Assembly: GCA_907163375.1 (NCBI GenBank)
Contig: CAJQUW010002202.1
Location: 1-64,000 of the forward strand
Direction of reading: 5' to 3'
DNA from: Prostheceraeus crozeri
Lineage: Eukaryota > Platyhelminthes > Polycladida > Euryleptidae
Length of the DNA stretch: 64,000 nt
Part shown: positions 23,750 to 33,505 of the stretch, in pieces
Position numbering within the stretch: position 1 is the first letter of the stretch
Layout of the letters: every line of letters starts with the position of its first letter
Made by a program: the position numbers and the translations under genes
The notes under the pieces: generated by a model
The model's database searches: none
What the model saw: only the letters and a program-made list of their open reading frames with translations
What the model was told of the DNA's origin: nothing

Positions 23750-24103
23750 ATGCCGCGCCGAAAGAGTGTAAAACCCTGTCGTAGTGTGAGCAATGAGGCC
23801 TTTCTGAAGGCTTTAGCAAGACTGCGACGGATGACCCCCGCCGAGCAACGTGAAGCAGTGGGCAGTGCTAAAGACGTCTTCATTCGAAAAGTCGTGTCAT
23901 CAGTGCGCCAGCTTCGCCACAATAAAACGCTCTCAGCGCAGGCAAGGCGGAAGGTGTCTGCTCACCAGAAAACCCTCCGGCAGTTGGTGAAGCCGGGCTT
24001 GAGTGTAGCCAGACAGCGGCGTCTGTTGAGACAGATGGGCGGTTTCCTTGGCGCTATACTGCCCGTGATTGCCAGCGCCATCGATAGTCTGGTGAGTGGC
24101 TAG
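23750..24103 (+). CDS. Small basic protein with hydrophobic tail (capsid-associated type)
   Basis: 117 codons from ATG 23750 to TAG, with no lesion. The start MPRRKS was chosen over an upstream non-ATG codon. The protein is Arg/Lys-rich and helical (LKALARLRRM, VRQLRH) and ends RQRRLLRQMGGFLGAILPVI and a short tail. A basic body ending in a GGFLxxxLP hydrophobic segment is typical of small proteins encoded next to the packaging ATPase in metazoan Polinton/adintovirus-like elements. Its role there is not established and a core or membrane-active virion protein is a guess. It is the best-preserved gene of the island. Confidence 0.6.
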   Translation: MPRRKSVKPCRSVSNEAFLKALARLRRMTPAEQREAVGSAKDVFIRKVVSSVRQLRHNKTLSAQARRKVSAHQKTLRQLVKPGLSVARQRRLLRQMGGFLGAILPVIASAIDSLVSG

Positions 24104-24147
24104 ACCGGGAAATAGTTGCGCAAAGCGGCGGTCAAGAAAGGCGGGAA

Positions 24148-24776
24148 ATGGATCTACGCCTGAAATGTGATCGCACTATGTGTATAGCAGGACCGCCACA
24201 CAGTGGCAAGAAATACCTCACGCTGCAAATACTTCACCATCGCTCTGAATTGTTCGAGTGTCCCATCAACCAGGTCATATGGTGCTATGGCATCTTTCAG
24301 ACCGCCCTCCAACAAGAATTACAAAGCGCGCTGTGATTGCCAAAGCGGACCTCATTCACACTAGCGAGATACAACCATATGGACTACGATTTGGTGGTAC
24401 TGGATGATTTGCTGGATGAAACGCGTGCCTCGTCTGATGTCACCGCTATGTTCACCAAGGCGGCCCATCACAAGCCGTGTTTCATTAATTTCATTACGCA
24501 AAACCTCTTCCCTACTGGCAAAGAATCGCGCACACGAAGTCTGAACACCCACTGCTATATTCTATTCAAGAATCCGCGCGATAAAAGCCAAGTAGAATTT
24601 CTGGCTCGGCAGATAGCCCCTGCAAATCCAAAGCGTTGATTGAAGTCTTCGAGGCGGTTACGACCCACCCCCACGGCTACCTATTCTGTGATTTCACGCA
24701 AGAGTGCGCTGACGCATACCGCTTCCGGAGCGACCTATTCAACCGAAATCCTATGCTGATTTATAAAATTGTTTAG
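24148..24776 (+). pseudogene. Genome-packaging ATPase (FtsK/HerA type, Polinton-like), broken
   Basis: In this virus group the ATPase drives DNA into the capsid. ATG at 24148. Walker A is present as GPPHSGKK near residues 11-18; the Thr/Ser that usually follows the catalytic Lys is replaced by Lys. VIWCYG follows, then Walker B VVLDDLL, then ITQNLFPTGK and NPRDKSQVEFLARQ, which are diagnostic of this clade. Lesions are a TGA at 24334-24336 with the same frame resuming, and a frameshift near 24630, after which the C-terminal block HPHGYLFCDF is seen to the TAG at 24774. Total is about 209 codons, near the usual size. Confidence 0.9.
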
Positions 24777-24785
24777 CATATCCCC

Positions 24786-25448
24786 ATGACTACATTCCAG
24801 CGGTTAGTGGCCATACCGAAGGAGGAGTGCAACCAAATGGCAAGCTTCAGTGGCGCGCGCCAACCAATTCAGCAGCAACTCCATCAGTTGCATGGTGATT
24901 ACACGCGCATGGCTGCCGACCGCACCCAGCATGCCGATCCTCGCCATCAGATGGTCAAACAGGGTGCTCTACTGGAGGATATCAAACGATGGAAGGAGAA
25001 ACTCCGTGATAACATTTCCCTCGGCACTCCGAAACCCTACCGGAACCGAATATTGGCGCTATGCAACCAACTGGCCTCATCCTCCATGCAGTTCAACAAG
25101 CGCGGTTAGTTACCGGCGCAAGCAATTCACCCCACGGGTTGGACGGAGTTTCTAGAGGGGATGAAAGAGCGAAATATCCCTCGCATGATGCTGAATCGGA
25201 ACACTATAGATGAATTGGCCCAAATGGGGCCGCCCGTTTCTACTGCTACTAGGCAATCATGGTCGTCTACCCGCCTAATTGAAGCCGCCCGTAAAATAAC
25301 TGCGAAAGCGGCGCGGTCAGTAGCGAAAAAGACGAAGAAAGCAACAACGTCAGCGGCAGCGGCAGCAGACGCCTTTTTCAAAACACTCCCAACTTCAAAG
25401 AAGAGGACACTTGTGAAAAGCCGCCGCTACCCGAGTAGTGAATACTGA
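24786..25448 (+). pseudogene. Protein between ATPase and pVI-like gene, one stop codon
   Basis: ATG at 24786, nine bases after the ATPase stop. Open for 107 codons to TAG 25107-25109, then open again in the same frame to 25448. The first part is charged and helical (LLEDIKRWKEKLRD). The second part starts GWTEFLEGMKER and ends in a Lys/Ala-rich stretch (ITAKAARSVAKKTKKATTSA). Genes at this position in related elements are small helical proteins of unknown role. It could instead be two genes. Confidence 0.5.
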
Positions 25449-25510
25449 ATACCTGAAGTCTTTCTGTGACGGCGAGGATAGTAGCGGACAGGTGTTTGGC
25501 GCTTGACCTT

Positions 25511-26071
25511 GATGGATAAAAACTGCTTCCGGTCTCTGTATACTTGCTTTGCAAGAGCGGCGGCAGGAGCGGTAAAAAAAGCGACGATGGATGTAAACGC
25601 TGTGTGAGTGCGTACTATAAGAAGAGTGCTGCGACAGATGACAAAGTTGACGGCCGTGAGGGGGAGGAGGCGGAGAAGGAGGAATGCCCCAGCGAGGAGG
25701 ACGAGGAAGGGCGCGCGGGCGGCGGCATACTTGGTTCAATTGCTAAAATAGCCATGCCCTTCTTGGGAAAGGTTGGTAAGCAGGCTCTGGGCTTCGCTGC
25801 GGATGTGACGAGCGGAGTAGCGCACGGCCAAAGTGCACGTGAGGTGGCGAAACGACAGAGTCTGAAGCGCCTCCGTCAACGTGGTAGAGATGCACTTGGT
25901 ACCATAGCCGATACCACCACCACCGCCACCGCCGCCACCGCCGCCACCGCCGAGCCCTCCCTACGCAAACGGAAGAATCCTTCTAGGACGGCAAACTCTC
26001 CGCGAGGCAAGAGACGGAAGCTCGGAAATTTTAGAGATGGAAGTGAAGAATTCGGCTCTGTGTATCTTTGA
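25511..26071 (+). pseudogene. pVI-like basic minor capsid protein
   Basis: The diagnostic segment is AGGGILGSIAKIAMPFLGKV, followed by an amphipathic helix, an Arg-rich stretch (KRLRQRGRDALG), a Thr/Ala repeat coded by a (CCACCG)n-like tract (25917-25953), and a C-terminal nuclear-localisation-like RGKRRK. This is the layout of adenovirus pVI-like proteins found in Polintons and adintoviruses. The only ATG in a plausible place (25511) is in another frame, so a frameshift near 25545-25610 is likely. It overlaps the capsid gene start by 35 bases. Confidence 0.65.
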
Positions 26072-27305
26072 TCACAGCCTGTTCAGACGGACATCATCAC
26101 CTCACGGAATCAAGAATATTTCCCCATATCCAATGTTGAAGATGGTGGGTCAATTGAGTTCCATGTGCCGGGCAACACGGAAGACTATGTGGACAGTAAT
26201 GACATCTGTATCATTGTCAAATTCAAAATCACAAAATCGGACGGAACGGCCTTCAAGGCGGGGGAAAGACTGCAGTGAACAATCTGGCCATCGCCAATCT
26301 CTTCCAGGATGCTACATTGACGTTGGGCGAAGTGTGGGTGGAGGGCGGCCAACAATGCTATCCCTGCCTCGGTTACTTCCCCACCGTTATGCAGATGCAT
26401 CCGGCGGCCCAGGATACCCACATGTGCCCTTTGGGTTGGCAGAGAGATTAGGCGGGAAAGTTTGATGCTGCTGCGAACAAGGGCTTTGTGGAGCGAATGA
26501 AGTGAACCGATGCCGCTCTTTCTGGACTTCCTGCGCCAGCCGTGCCATCTCATCTCCCAGACTGAATGCGTATTCGCTTGACCCGGCTAACCCGAAGTTT
26601 GCACTCAACTCGTTTGAGACAGCCCTGGACTATAAAATTGTTTTTGATAAGGTGGTTCTGGAGGTACGCCGGGTGGAGATGAATCCGGCAGTCATCAACG
26701 GGCATACACATGGCCTGCTGAAACGGAACGCTCACTATCCACTGAACAACACAAATATCACTGACTTCTCGATTCCCGCAAGCCAGTTCCGCTTCGTCCA
26801 GGACCGCCTCTATCCCGTGCAGGTGCCAAAATTGCTACTAGTAGGGCTGGTGGAGAATGAGGCGTACACTGGGGCATACGCCAAAATCCCGTTCAACTTC
26901 CAACATTTCGACCTCCAGGAAATTACGCTGCGCCGTGGCGGCATCGGCATCCCCGCCAACCCGTTCACATCGGATTTTGGCAGCAACAAGCAGTACACTC
27001 GGAGTAATGTCAATACCATGCAAGTTTTCCACTTTTACAACACGGATGACACAAATGGATTGACAAGGAACGAGTTCGCTAATGGCTATACCATCTACGC
27101 ATTTGATCTGACTGCGGATATTAACGTCGGCGCCACTCACCGCCACGCCATTAGTACGAAGAACCCACGCTTCGATCTGACCTTCCGAAAGGCGCTCCCC
27201 GCTACAATCACAGTGTAACTTTACGCCGTCTTTGACTCCTACCTCGAGGTGACCCAAACACGCGACATTCAAGCTGAGTACACGCGCTGCGGAGAGGGAC
27301 CCTAA
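26037..27305 (+). pseudogene. Major capsid protein, double jelly roll (F54H12.2-like), broken
   Basis: The main shell protein of this group, about 420 codons. ATG 26037 overlaps the preceding gene. Visible blocks are an N-terminal region with EYFPISNVEDGGSIEFHVPG, ANLFQDATLTLGEVWVEGG, an insert rich in Asn/His (NGHTHGLLKRN), DFSIPASQFRFVQDRLYP, GYTIYAFDLT and the C-terminal YAVFDSYLEV. All are features of proteins annotated as F54H12.2-like in animal genomes. Lesions are frameshifts near 26080, 26265, 26500 and 26575, a TAG at 26449 and a TAA at 27216, after which the same frame continues to 27305. The longest intact stretch is 26582-27218. Confidence 0.88.
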
Positions 27306-27312
27306 TTATTAC

Positions 27313-28860
27313 TATGAGCTGGCTATCTGAAACCCGACTGGAACAGCTGATCCAGCGGCATGGTGATGTCGAGTGTAAACGAGCTTTTCATGGTGCACAC
27401 CCACGAGATTTTTCTTGCGCTCAAAACGCTTGGGGGGGACACAGACAAGTAGCTAATGGGCTGAAACCGGCGCTCTACAATGCCGTAGTCGCGTACTGCT
27501 TGGTGGACAAAATTTTGCAGTAGATGTTCTTTAGTGGCGCGAGACTGACACTTGGTCAATGATGTTAGTTGTTAACAAGAGTCTCCCGCTCATCCAGTCT
27601 TGCGGCAATTGAAATTCTCGCCCTCAGCAAAGTGTTTCTTCGAAACCACCTAAAAACCCAGCATGACACGCAGATTCTGGGTCAAGTCGATGGTAATGCC
27701 TGGCGGGATGGTCAATTGTGTGAAATGGTCAATTAGCTCCATTTTTAACTTTGCTGCAGCTCTCACTGATTTCAGCCATCCGTTGCTCTTGTTCTCCATT
27801 TCTGTGAAACACCCGCCTACTGTAGCAAATTGGCGTGGTTTAAGCCCAATCACAGTCTTCTGCTCCAATGGGACGGTGGTCTTCACCAGTTCTGTCAAGT
27901 AAATATCCACATACCATTCGCAAGGGATGGGATGCGTCTTCTTATACTGAGCCGGTCCTTTGTAGATGTAATTCGCCCAAAACTTGTCTCCGCTGACCAA
28001 AACCTATGGGTGTTGGACGGCTACTCGAAAACCTTTGTTCAGGACCAGCGCAGATACAGAGACATCATTCGTGATGATAAATTTTCCCTTAGCAGTTTTC
28101 GCACGTGACTGTGATTGCATCTGATCATTCCACACCTTGAGCATTTGTTCAATCCTCAAAGGCTCAACATGGCGTTCTTTCATGATCACACGTCTATCAC
28201 ACTTTACCACCTTGTGGTCTAATACTACACATTCAAAGTCCTCCGTGCTCAGTTTCTGGTGGGTCTTTAGCGGCCGCATCAACCATGGGATACGTTCCCG
28301 CAGCACAAGCACATGGTAGAGGTATCCAAGCAGTCTGGCTAATTTAACAGAGGCGTATGACCAGGCTATCCAACTGGGTGGTCTACTGGAGAGTATCTTT
28401 ATATGTCGTTATCACCTTCCACTGGAAAGCTGGTCCACCTGATCCTCCTCTCTCCATCACCAAGTCGTGGAAGGAGCGCAGATCACGCTCCATTTCCCCA
28501 GCAGTATTCGTCTCAGGGATATAGGGGGAACTGTTGTTAGTTGTAGTTCCATTTCTGTCCGCTCAACACCTTATATTTCACAGCGTAAATGTCATTGACC
28601 AATTTCTGCTGACTCTCAACCCAGCTGATAATGATGCCCACCTCTTCATTTTGGTCGCCAATGTCACTGTCGTAGAAGATGGATTCCAGACCGTCTTCCC
28701 AGCCGGCACCACCATCATAGCGCACTTGGATGGGGTCAGTAGACGCAGTTGTGTACTGCGAGGGGCTGTTACTTGGGTACTTCTCCGCGGAAGCATTACT
28801 TGGTAGGTATAAGTTGAATGAGTTGGACATATTATTATTATTATTTGCCCAATTTTCCAC
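27313..28860 (-). pseudogene. Minor capsid (penton-type) protein, copy B
   Basis: Converges with the capsid gene, only a few bases away. The N-terminal frame (28860-28537) has NLYLPSNASAEKYPSN and a W-x-D-G-L-x-S-I-x-Y block, the typical start of penton/minor-capsid-type proteins in these elements (FYLTLPSNxSxxxYPxN). The central frames (28312-28004 and 28000-27650) are open and end in IPPGITIDLTQNLRVMLGF, the usual pre-C-terminal block. After a TAG the rest is scattered over frames to about 27313. The full gene corresponds to about 500 codons. Confidence 0.7.
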
Positions 28861-29519
28861 TATTGCATAGCACCGGCTGGTTCACGCCGCCGGAAATGCA
28901 GCCGAATATTGGTCACTGCACCCGCGTGGAATGGGATCAGTTTGCCCGCGCCATCAGAAATCTCCATGTGAATATTATGCACTTCCGAGGTAATCATCTT
29001 GATGTACAAGGGATTTTTGAATGGTCGTTCCGCCATATTGGGGCATATATTCGTATTGTGTGGCAGTACAGTTAGTAGGGGCGCGCGTGTATCATCAATC
29101 CGGACGTACTCACTAAGGTTGGAGCAGAGATAGAGGAAGTTGATCCGACGTAATAATGACATGACGCCGGAAGATGTGACCGTAAAATTCTCCCTGAAAA
29201 CGGCCTGATCAAAGGACAAGATATCACGCAGATCATTACTGAAGGTGACTGTTAGGTTGGGCGAGAGGACGGACAGGCTGACATGGTCTCCTGCCGCCGG
29301 CACGAAGTGCACTGTTGACCGACCCACTATCTTCGTCAAATATTTTCACGCATTTTCTGTACTATTGTGTAGCATCGCCCCCAATTTGATGACTTCCACT
29401 GTCCGCTGCTCCAGTCCTCCCGCATCAACGCGTGGTTGCAGTGGATATACCTGAACTGACCATTCGTCCTTGAACGAGCCTTTCAAATCGAATGTGTCGC
29501 CGAATGGATTTTTCGCTAG
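28860..29519 (-). pseudogene. Minor capsid (penton-type) protein, copy A
   Basis: Directly upstream of copy B and in the same direction. The region 29519-29350 reads FDLKGSFKDEWSVQV (the strand block near the N-terminus). After a TGA near 29347 the same frame contains FSNDLRDILSF, LYLCSNLSEYV, APLLTVLP, FKNPLYIKM, DGAGKLIPFHAG and IRLHFRRR, which together form the C-terminal signature of the family. It lacks the long middle part of copy B, so either it is a shorter paralogue or part was deleted. Confidence 0.72.
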
Positions 29520-30340
29520 TGCAAACAGTCCGCTTTGCCGAATTTGGGACGCTTCATTGAATGCTGTGTTGAATAGGGATAAATAGGTCTGACCGTTTTT
29601 TTTACTGGCCTTTGGCTTGCACTTCGCAACACCAGAGGCGCAGGTTCTTGCGGAGGCGAAATTTGCGCCAACTTCGCAACACCCGAGGCCACAGACTCTT
29701 GTGGAGGCAACAATTGCGCAAAATCTAAGTTAGTGTTCATGGCGCCGTCGCAAAAAAGAGACGCTTGTTCCGGCAATTCTTCTTCTTCTTCATCTTCTTC
29801 TCTTTCGTCGGCGTCAACGATGAGGAAGCGACAAGAGTCACGACCGGGAGACTGTTTCGTGTACATCACCTGCGTGATGACCAATTGTAACGACGCGAAT
29901 TTGTCCACTTTATCTCTGTGCGAGCCGATGTACATGCCCCGCATGAGAATAATACACGAATATAATCCATACCGCAGTTGGTCCGGCGATATTGGATTGC
30001 GCTGGCCATCAAATACAGAGACAGAGACGTCCTCGGCCATTTTTACAAAGAGCCTCTCCCGCGAAAAATTGAATATACAGAAGAGAAACTGGCCGTTGCC
30101 ATACTTCTCGTGCCAGATTTTCGGCGCATTGCCAGGCACCTCGAATCCGCCTCGGCGAACGCTCCGACGGTGAAAATCTCTTGGAGGGCGGCCTTCGAGA
30201 TTAGAAGGGATCGAGAATTGTTATAGAACGAACGAGTCGGTGCGCCGCTGACGAACTCCGGCGTCTGCACCGCGAATCGTTCCCCTATCAAGGAGATCTA
30301 TCGGTACCAAAAAGTGGCACAAATCTGCTTGATGGGGAAA
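29516..30340 (-). pseudogene. Conserved-looking protein upstream of the minor capsid genes
   Basis: An open frame of 207 codons (30139-29516) contains KYGNGQFLFCIFNFSRERLF, YSCIILMRGMYIG, an acidic run (DEREEDEEEEELPEQ) and a basic C-terminus. The preceding frame (30291-30140) carries RSFYNNSRSLLISKAALQEI and probably is its N-terminus, with a frameshift near 30140. No ATG lies between the TATA box and the first conserved block, a sign of decay. I do not recognise the family. Its position as first gene of the minus block suggests a virion or regulatory protein. Confidence 0.5.
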
Positions 30341-30440
30341 TGGACAGGTCCCTGGTACGGACGTTCTTGGTGACCGGAACGAAGTTGTTAAAACAAAATG
30401 ATGAGCGAGCGGAAGAATGAAAATACTGTAATTGCAGCTT

Positions 30441-30448
30441 CTTATATA
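30441..30448 (-). promoter_or_regulatory. TATA box for the minus-strand gene block
   Basis: On the minus strand this reads GCTATATAAGAAG, a canonical TATA box, about 100 bases upstream of the first minus-strand gene of the virus-like element. Confidence 0.5.
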
Positions 30449-30558
30449 GCATTTAATTTGCATATTGAAATACTGAAACGCTATTGGACGAGCCATCGAC
30501 CAAACAAATTTTTATCGATTTGCGGACACGGTAAATCTTACAAAGTTTTTCCTGTGCG

Positions 30559-30700
30559 AAATTTGAAACTTTGGGAATGGCCGGGAAATCATTTTTCAGA
30601 GGATATGTCCCCCCCTCGAAATTTTTCTACGTTTTTTGACAAGTGCAAATTTGAAACTTTGGGAAGCCAGGAAAACATTTTTCAGAGGACATGTCCCCCT
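30559..30700 (+). repeat. Two direct copies of about 55 bp
   Basis: Both contain AAATTTGAAACTTTGGGAA and, further on, ATTTTTCAGAGGA(T/C)ATGTCCCCC (copy 1 about 30559-30614, copy 2 about 30647-30700). They lie just outside the right edge of the virus-like block. No matching sequence was found at the left edge. Confidence 0.8.
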
Positions 30701-31880
30701 GGTGTGGATTCTGAACATTTTATGCATGTTCATTTTTTTGTGCATTGGCAGGCTTATTGCAAATAGATTTGCTTGCGAAAATCGATTCAGCAGTGTCTTT
30801 TTTTTGGAGAATTGTAGACACTTTCTGGAAAATTTTTGATTATCTATTTTCTTTACTCAAAGGATCAGTGATGATTTCACTTGCTGCTACAGTCATTGTA
30901 GCAATATGTCCATGCCTGATTCATTGTTATACAAGTGAAAGACATGATTAAAATCTAAAGGAAATCTACCGATGATGTTATCAGAAACGAACAAAAACAA
31001 ATTGAGACGTCAAAAGTTAATAATAATTTGATTGGTATAACAAATGAAAATGCTAAAATTAAAGCAAGAATCTTTTGAATATCCATTCCTTCGGAAGATC
31101 TTTTATCAAGATTTTGGTGGAAAATTGCAACCAGTGTTGTCTTTCCAAGTGCGCCTTCTCGAATGAGTGGTTGCCGATGTCAATATATTTTTATCTCTTA
31201 TTAGACATCTCGGGATTATTGAACTTCACCTGTGAGGCCTTCAAATTATAATCAAAACTCCAACGAACAAATAAAATGTGATTGTGATGTCAGTGATTCA
31301 TAAAATGCGGAGATCATATTGAATAAAAAGCAAACCAAGCGGTGGTGATTGATGACTCTGCACGATTTTAGGGTCCTACCATATTGGGTAATTCAGGAAC
31401 AGCATTGATGAGGATTGAACAGCAAGTTGATAACGAAATCCGCAAAAATTTCGTCAATGAATATGAAAACATTCATGCATCACTGTGATGAAAGTAGCCA
31501 TAAATTTTCGTTTAATGAAAGTTGCAATTCAATGCCGGAAATGAATCACACATGTTATATCGCTTCATTGCTATTGAATTCTCTAATAAAGTCCACCAGT
31601 GGTCCAAATTATTATACAGTAGGAGGCTTTAAATAAGGCAATGGGAAAATCAATGAATATAGACAGTTACAATTTATTTGAAATTGACCATCGATGATAT
31701 GCTTGTACAGTATGTGTATTATGTACACTGCACAGATTCTTCCGACAATTTCTCTACAAGATTGGGCCGGGCGTTTTATTAGTATGTACACAAATCAATT
31801 TTTCATTCATGTCATTCTGATGTATTTTACAATAATGAAATGAATTGCTTGCCACCTTTTTCCATGGTTTTGTCCAGATA
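30701..31880. other. No gene seen
   Basis: AT-rich sequence with short random frames only. Confidence 0.5.
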
Positions 31881-31884
31881 CACA

Positions 31885-32210
31885 CTATCGTCATTAATAA
31901 AGTTCACCAAAGTCACTGGCCTTCAGTCCAGTACGTGGTATGGGAGTTGAGCATTATTGACAGTTGCCTATTCTTGTTAGAGTTTTGAAAATCTCTAGTC
32001 TCTTCTTGATGAGGTCAAGAATCTTCTTTCGACAGATTCCCTGTATGAATGCGCGTCTAAGAGTACTACTAGTGCATTTGATAATAAAGTGAATTGTTTT
32101 CAAATGATGTCACGGTTTTATCCAGATGTGCACAAACTACCGTCATTAATCAAGTCTACCAAAGTCACTGGCCTCCAGTCCAGTACATGGTATGGGAGTT
32201 GAACGTCCCT
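31885..32210 (+). repeat. Tandem pair of a dispersed repeat
   Basis: 31885-31963 and 32112-32205 share CCAAAGTCACTGGCC followed by TCCAGTCCAGTAC and ATGGTATGGGAGTTGA with few changes. A third, inverted and more diverged copy lies at about 63430-63500. The second copy leads directly into the LINE fragment below, so this may be LINE-associated sequence. Confidence 0.75.
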
Positions 32211-32329
32211 AAGATATCTTATATTAACCATAGATGTCCCTGTTACAGCAATACAATCGAGCTATTCAACAACCCAACCATCTTCTTCATCAAGTTGTAA
32301 CCGCACCCCGGTATCAGATGAACAACGAC

Positions 32330-32729
32330 TCCAATCTCGGAATCCGCTCTCAGGAAGGTTCTACCATCTGAAACAAAAGGCCGGCGAGACGACACCAGAC
32401 ACTTACGCCAATAATACATGGAAGAGAAGATGGGATGACTCCAACCACCAACTCAAAGAGTTATTGCAAGACCTACTAAAAAGCCGCCTGGATATGACCT
32501 ACCGCGAGCAAAATTGGTGCTCTTAAATCGACTCTGCTGTGGTTAGAGTCGATCGATACAAAGCATTCATGAGTCGAATAGGTCTCTCAAATAATAGTGT
32601 CTGCATGTGTGGTGAAGAACAAACGAACGATCATGTTCTCTCTTGCCAAGTTATTGGAATTCGTGGCAAAATGGCCACTGTGGACAGTGACTTCCGAGAC
32701 TGCCTAAACCAGTCATCCCTAAAAGTTTA
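32330..32729 (+). pseudogene. LINE C-terminal domain fragment
   Basis: Frames contain GYDLPRAKLVLLNRLCCG, VDRYKAFMSRIGLSNN and the cysteine cluster CMCGEEQTNDHVLSCQ. This is the C-terminal end typical of Jockey-like LINE proteins (RLRTG ... LCxCGxxQTxxHxxxxC). RT is absent and stops separate the pieces. Confidence 0.75.
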
Positions 32730-33088
32730 AATTTTCTTTGTGATGTTTTTCATACGAATATATATATTATCTTGTTTTGCTTAATTTCTAAATCTAAAAT
32801 ACCTGAATGGAACTGATCAGGTATTTTTTTTGATGGTTCTTTGAGTTTTTTGCGTTTGATTGAAAATTATTTCATTGTTCAGGTTAATGCATTTATGAAA
32901 TATTCTTTCTGTTTTTACGTTCTGTTGTTTTTCGTTCTCAGATAATAATTTCAAAATTATAAATGAATGCCATTTGATGGTGAAATACTTTCTTTACGAT
33001 TGGGAATATTCCTTGCCTAATCATTTAATTTTTAGAGATTTTGGAAAGAGCCAAGTAAATTGTTAGAATTTATCAATAATTGCTAATT

Positions 33089-33133
33089 ACTGCAATATAT
33101 TTCTCCTACTATCCGCAGGTATCATCAGGCAGT
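33089..33133 (-). ncRNA. Hammerhead-ribozyme-like motif
   Basis: Read on the minus strand: helix I strand ACTGC (33133-33129), core CTGATGA (33128-33122), weak helix II closed by CCT/AGG, GAAA (33103-33100), the self-complementary ATATAT as helix III (33100-33095), T as cleavage-site base (33094), then helix I strand GCAGT (33093-33089). Helix I pairs perfectly over 5 bp. A palindromic helix III implies action as a dimer, as known for hammerheads of Penelope-like elements. It lies 3' of an inverted Penelope-like fragment. Confidence 0.65.
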
Positions 33134-33265
33134 TAGTGAATGATTTACAGACTAAAATTTGAAACTCACACCAAGAGATATATAAGAAAAGATATACTAA
33201 ATATGCAAACTATGGTAAGAGAAGAGAAGAGAAAGAGCTATGCGACAGGTAGTAAAGGGTCACAT

Positions 33266-33343
33266 AGTACCAATAACATTCATAGTAAATGATCTGACAG
33301 GAGATTACCTGTCAGGTCATTTACTATAAATGCTATTGGTACT
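33266..33343. repeat. Palindrome with 35-bp arms
   Basis: AGTACCAATAACATT... at 33266 pairs with ...AATGCTATTGGTACT ending at 33343, with an 8-base loop around 33301-33308 and a few mismatches. It sits between a hammerhead-like motif and the inverted Penelope-like fragment. Confidence 0.85.
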
Positions 33344-33375
33344 ATTAATAAAATTGGTTATATTAAATGACGTTA

Positions 33376-33502
33376 ATCTCTTTTATTCAGTGTGGGATTT
33401 CTTTCTTTGATTAGAATGGCTTCAGCGATCTGCAACTCATTGATATCCGAGAATTTAGCTAGCACAGACATAGAGTCAATGATCTTTTTGGGTCTTGTGC
33501 GG
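33376..33502 (-). repeat. Inverted copy of the 3' end of the adjacent Penelope-like element
   Basis: Reverse complement of about 34182-34309 with only a few differences. Here the end of the GIY-YIG domain lies head-to-head with the element that follows. Penelope-like elements are known for such inverted, partly duplicated copies. Confidence 0.85.
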
Positions 33503-33505
33503 TTT

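Larger units (their letters stand above)
21948..30450. mobile_element. Endogenous Polinton/adintovirus-like element, decayed
   Basis: A compact block of intronless genes, clearly richer in GC by eye than the flanks. Two head-to-head plus/minus transcription blocks converge near 27305-27313. Core genes of the group are present: packaging ATPase, double-jelly-roll major capsid protein, minor capsid (penton-type) proteins, a pVI-like basic protein and a small hydrophobic-tail protein. DNA polymerase B, integrase and adenain-type protease are not seen. A deoxynucleoside kinase is present instead at the left edge. Almost all genes carry stops or frameshifts. No terminal inverted repeat or target duplication could be identified, so the boundaries are set by the outermost genes and promoters. 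Confidence 0.85.

Noticed and set aside
24334-29350. Alternative genetic code or selenocysteine (TGA) in the virus-like genes
   Set aside because: TAG and TAA also interrupt the same genes and there are several frameshifts, so ordinary decay explains all of them.
23572-30291. Many long opposite-strand open frames across the virus-like block
   Set aside because: They overlap recognisable family motifs on the coding strand and have no similarity of their own. GC-rich coding DNA commonly gives such shadows.
30559-30700. Terminal repeats of the virus-like element
   Set aside because: The two copies are direct and on the same side, and no counterpart exists near 21.9 kb.
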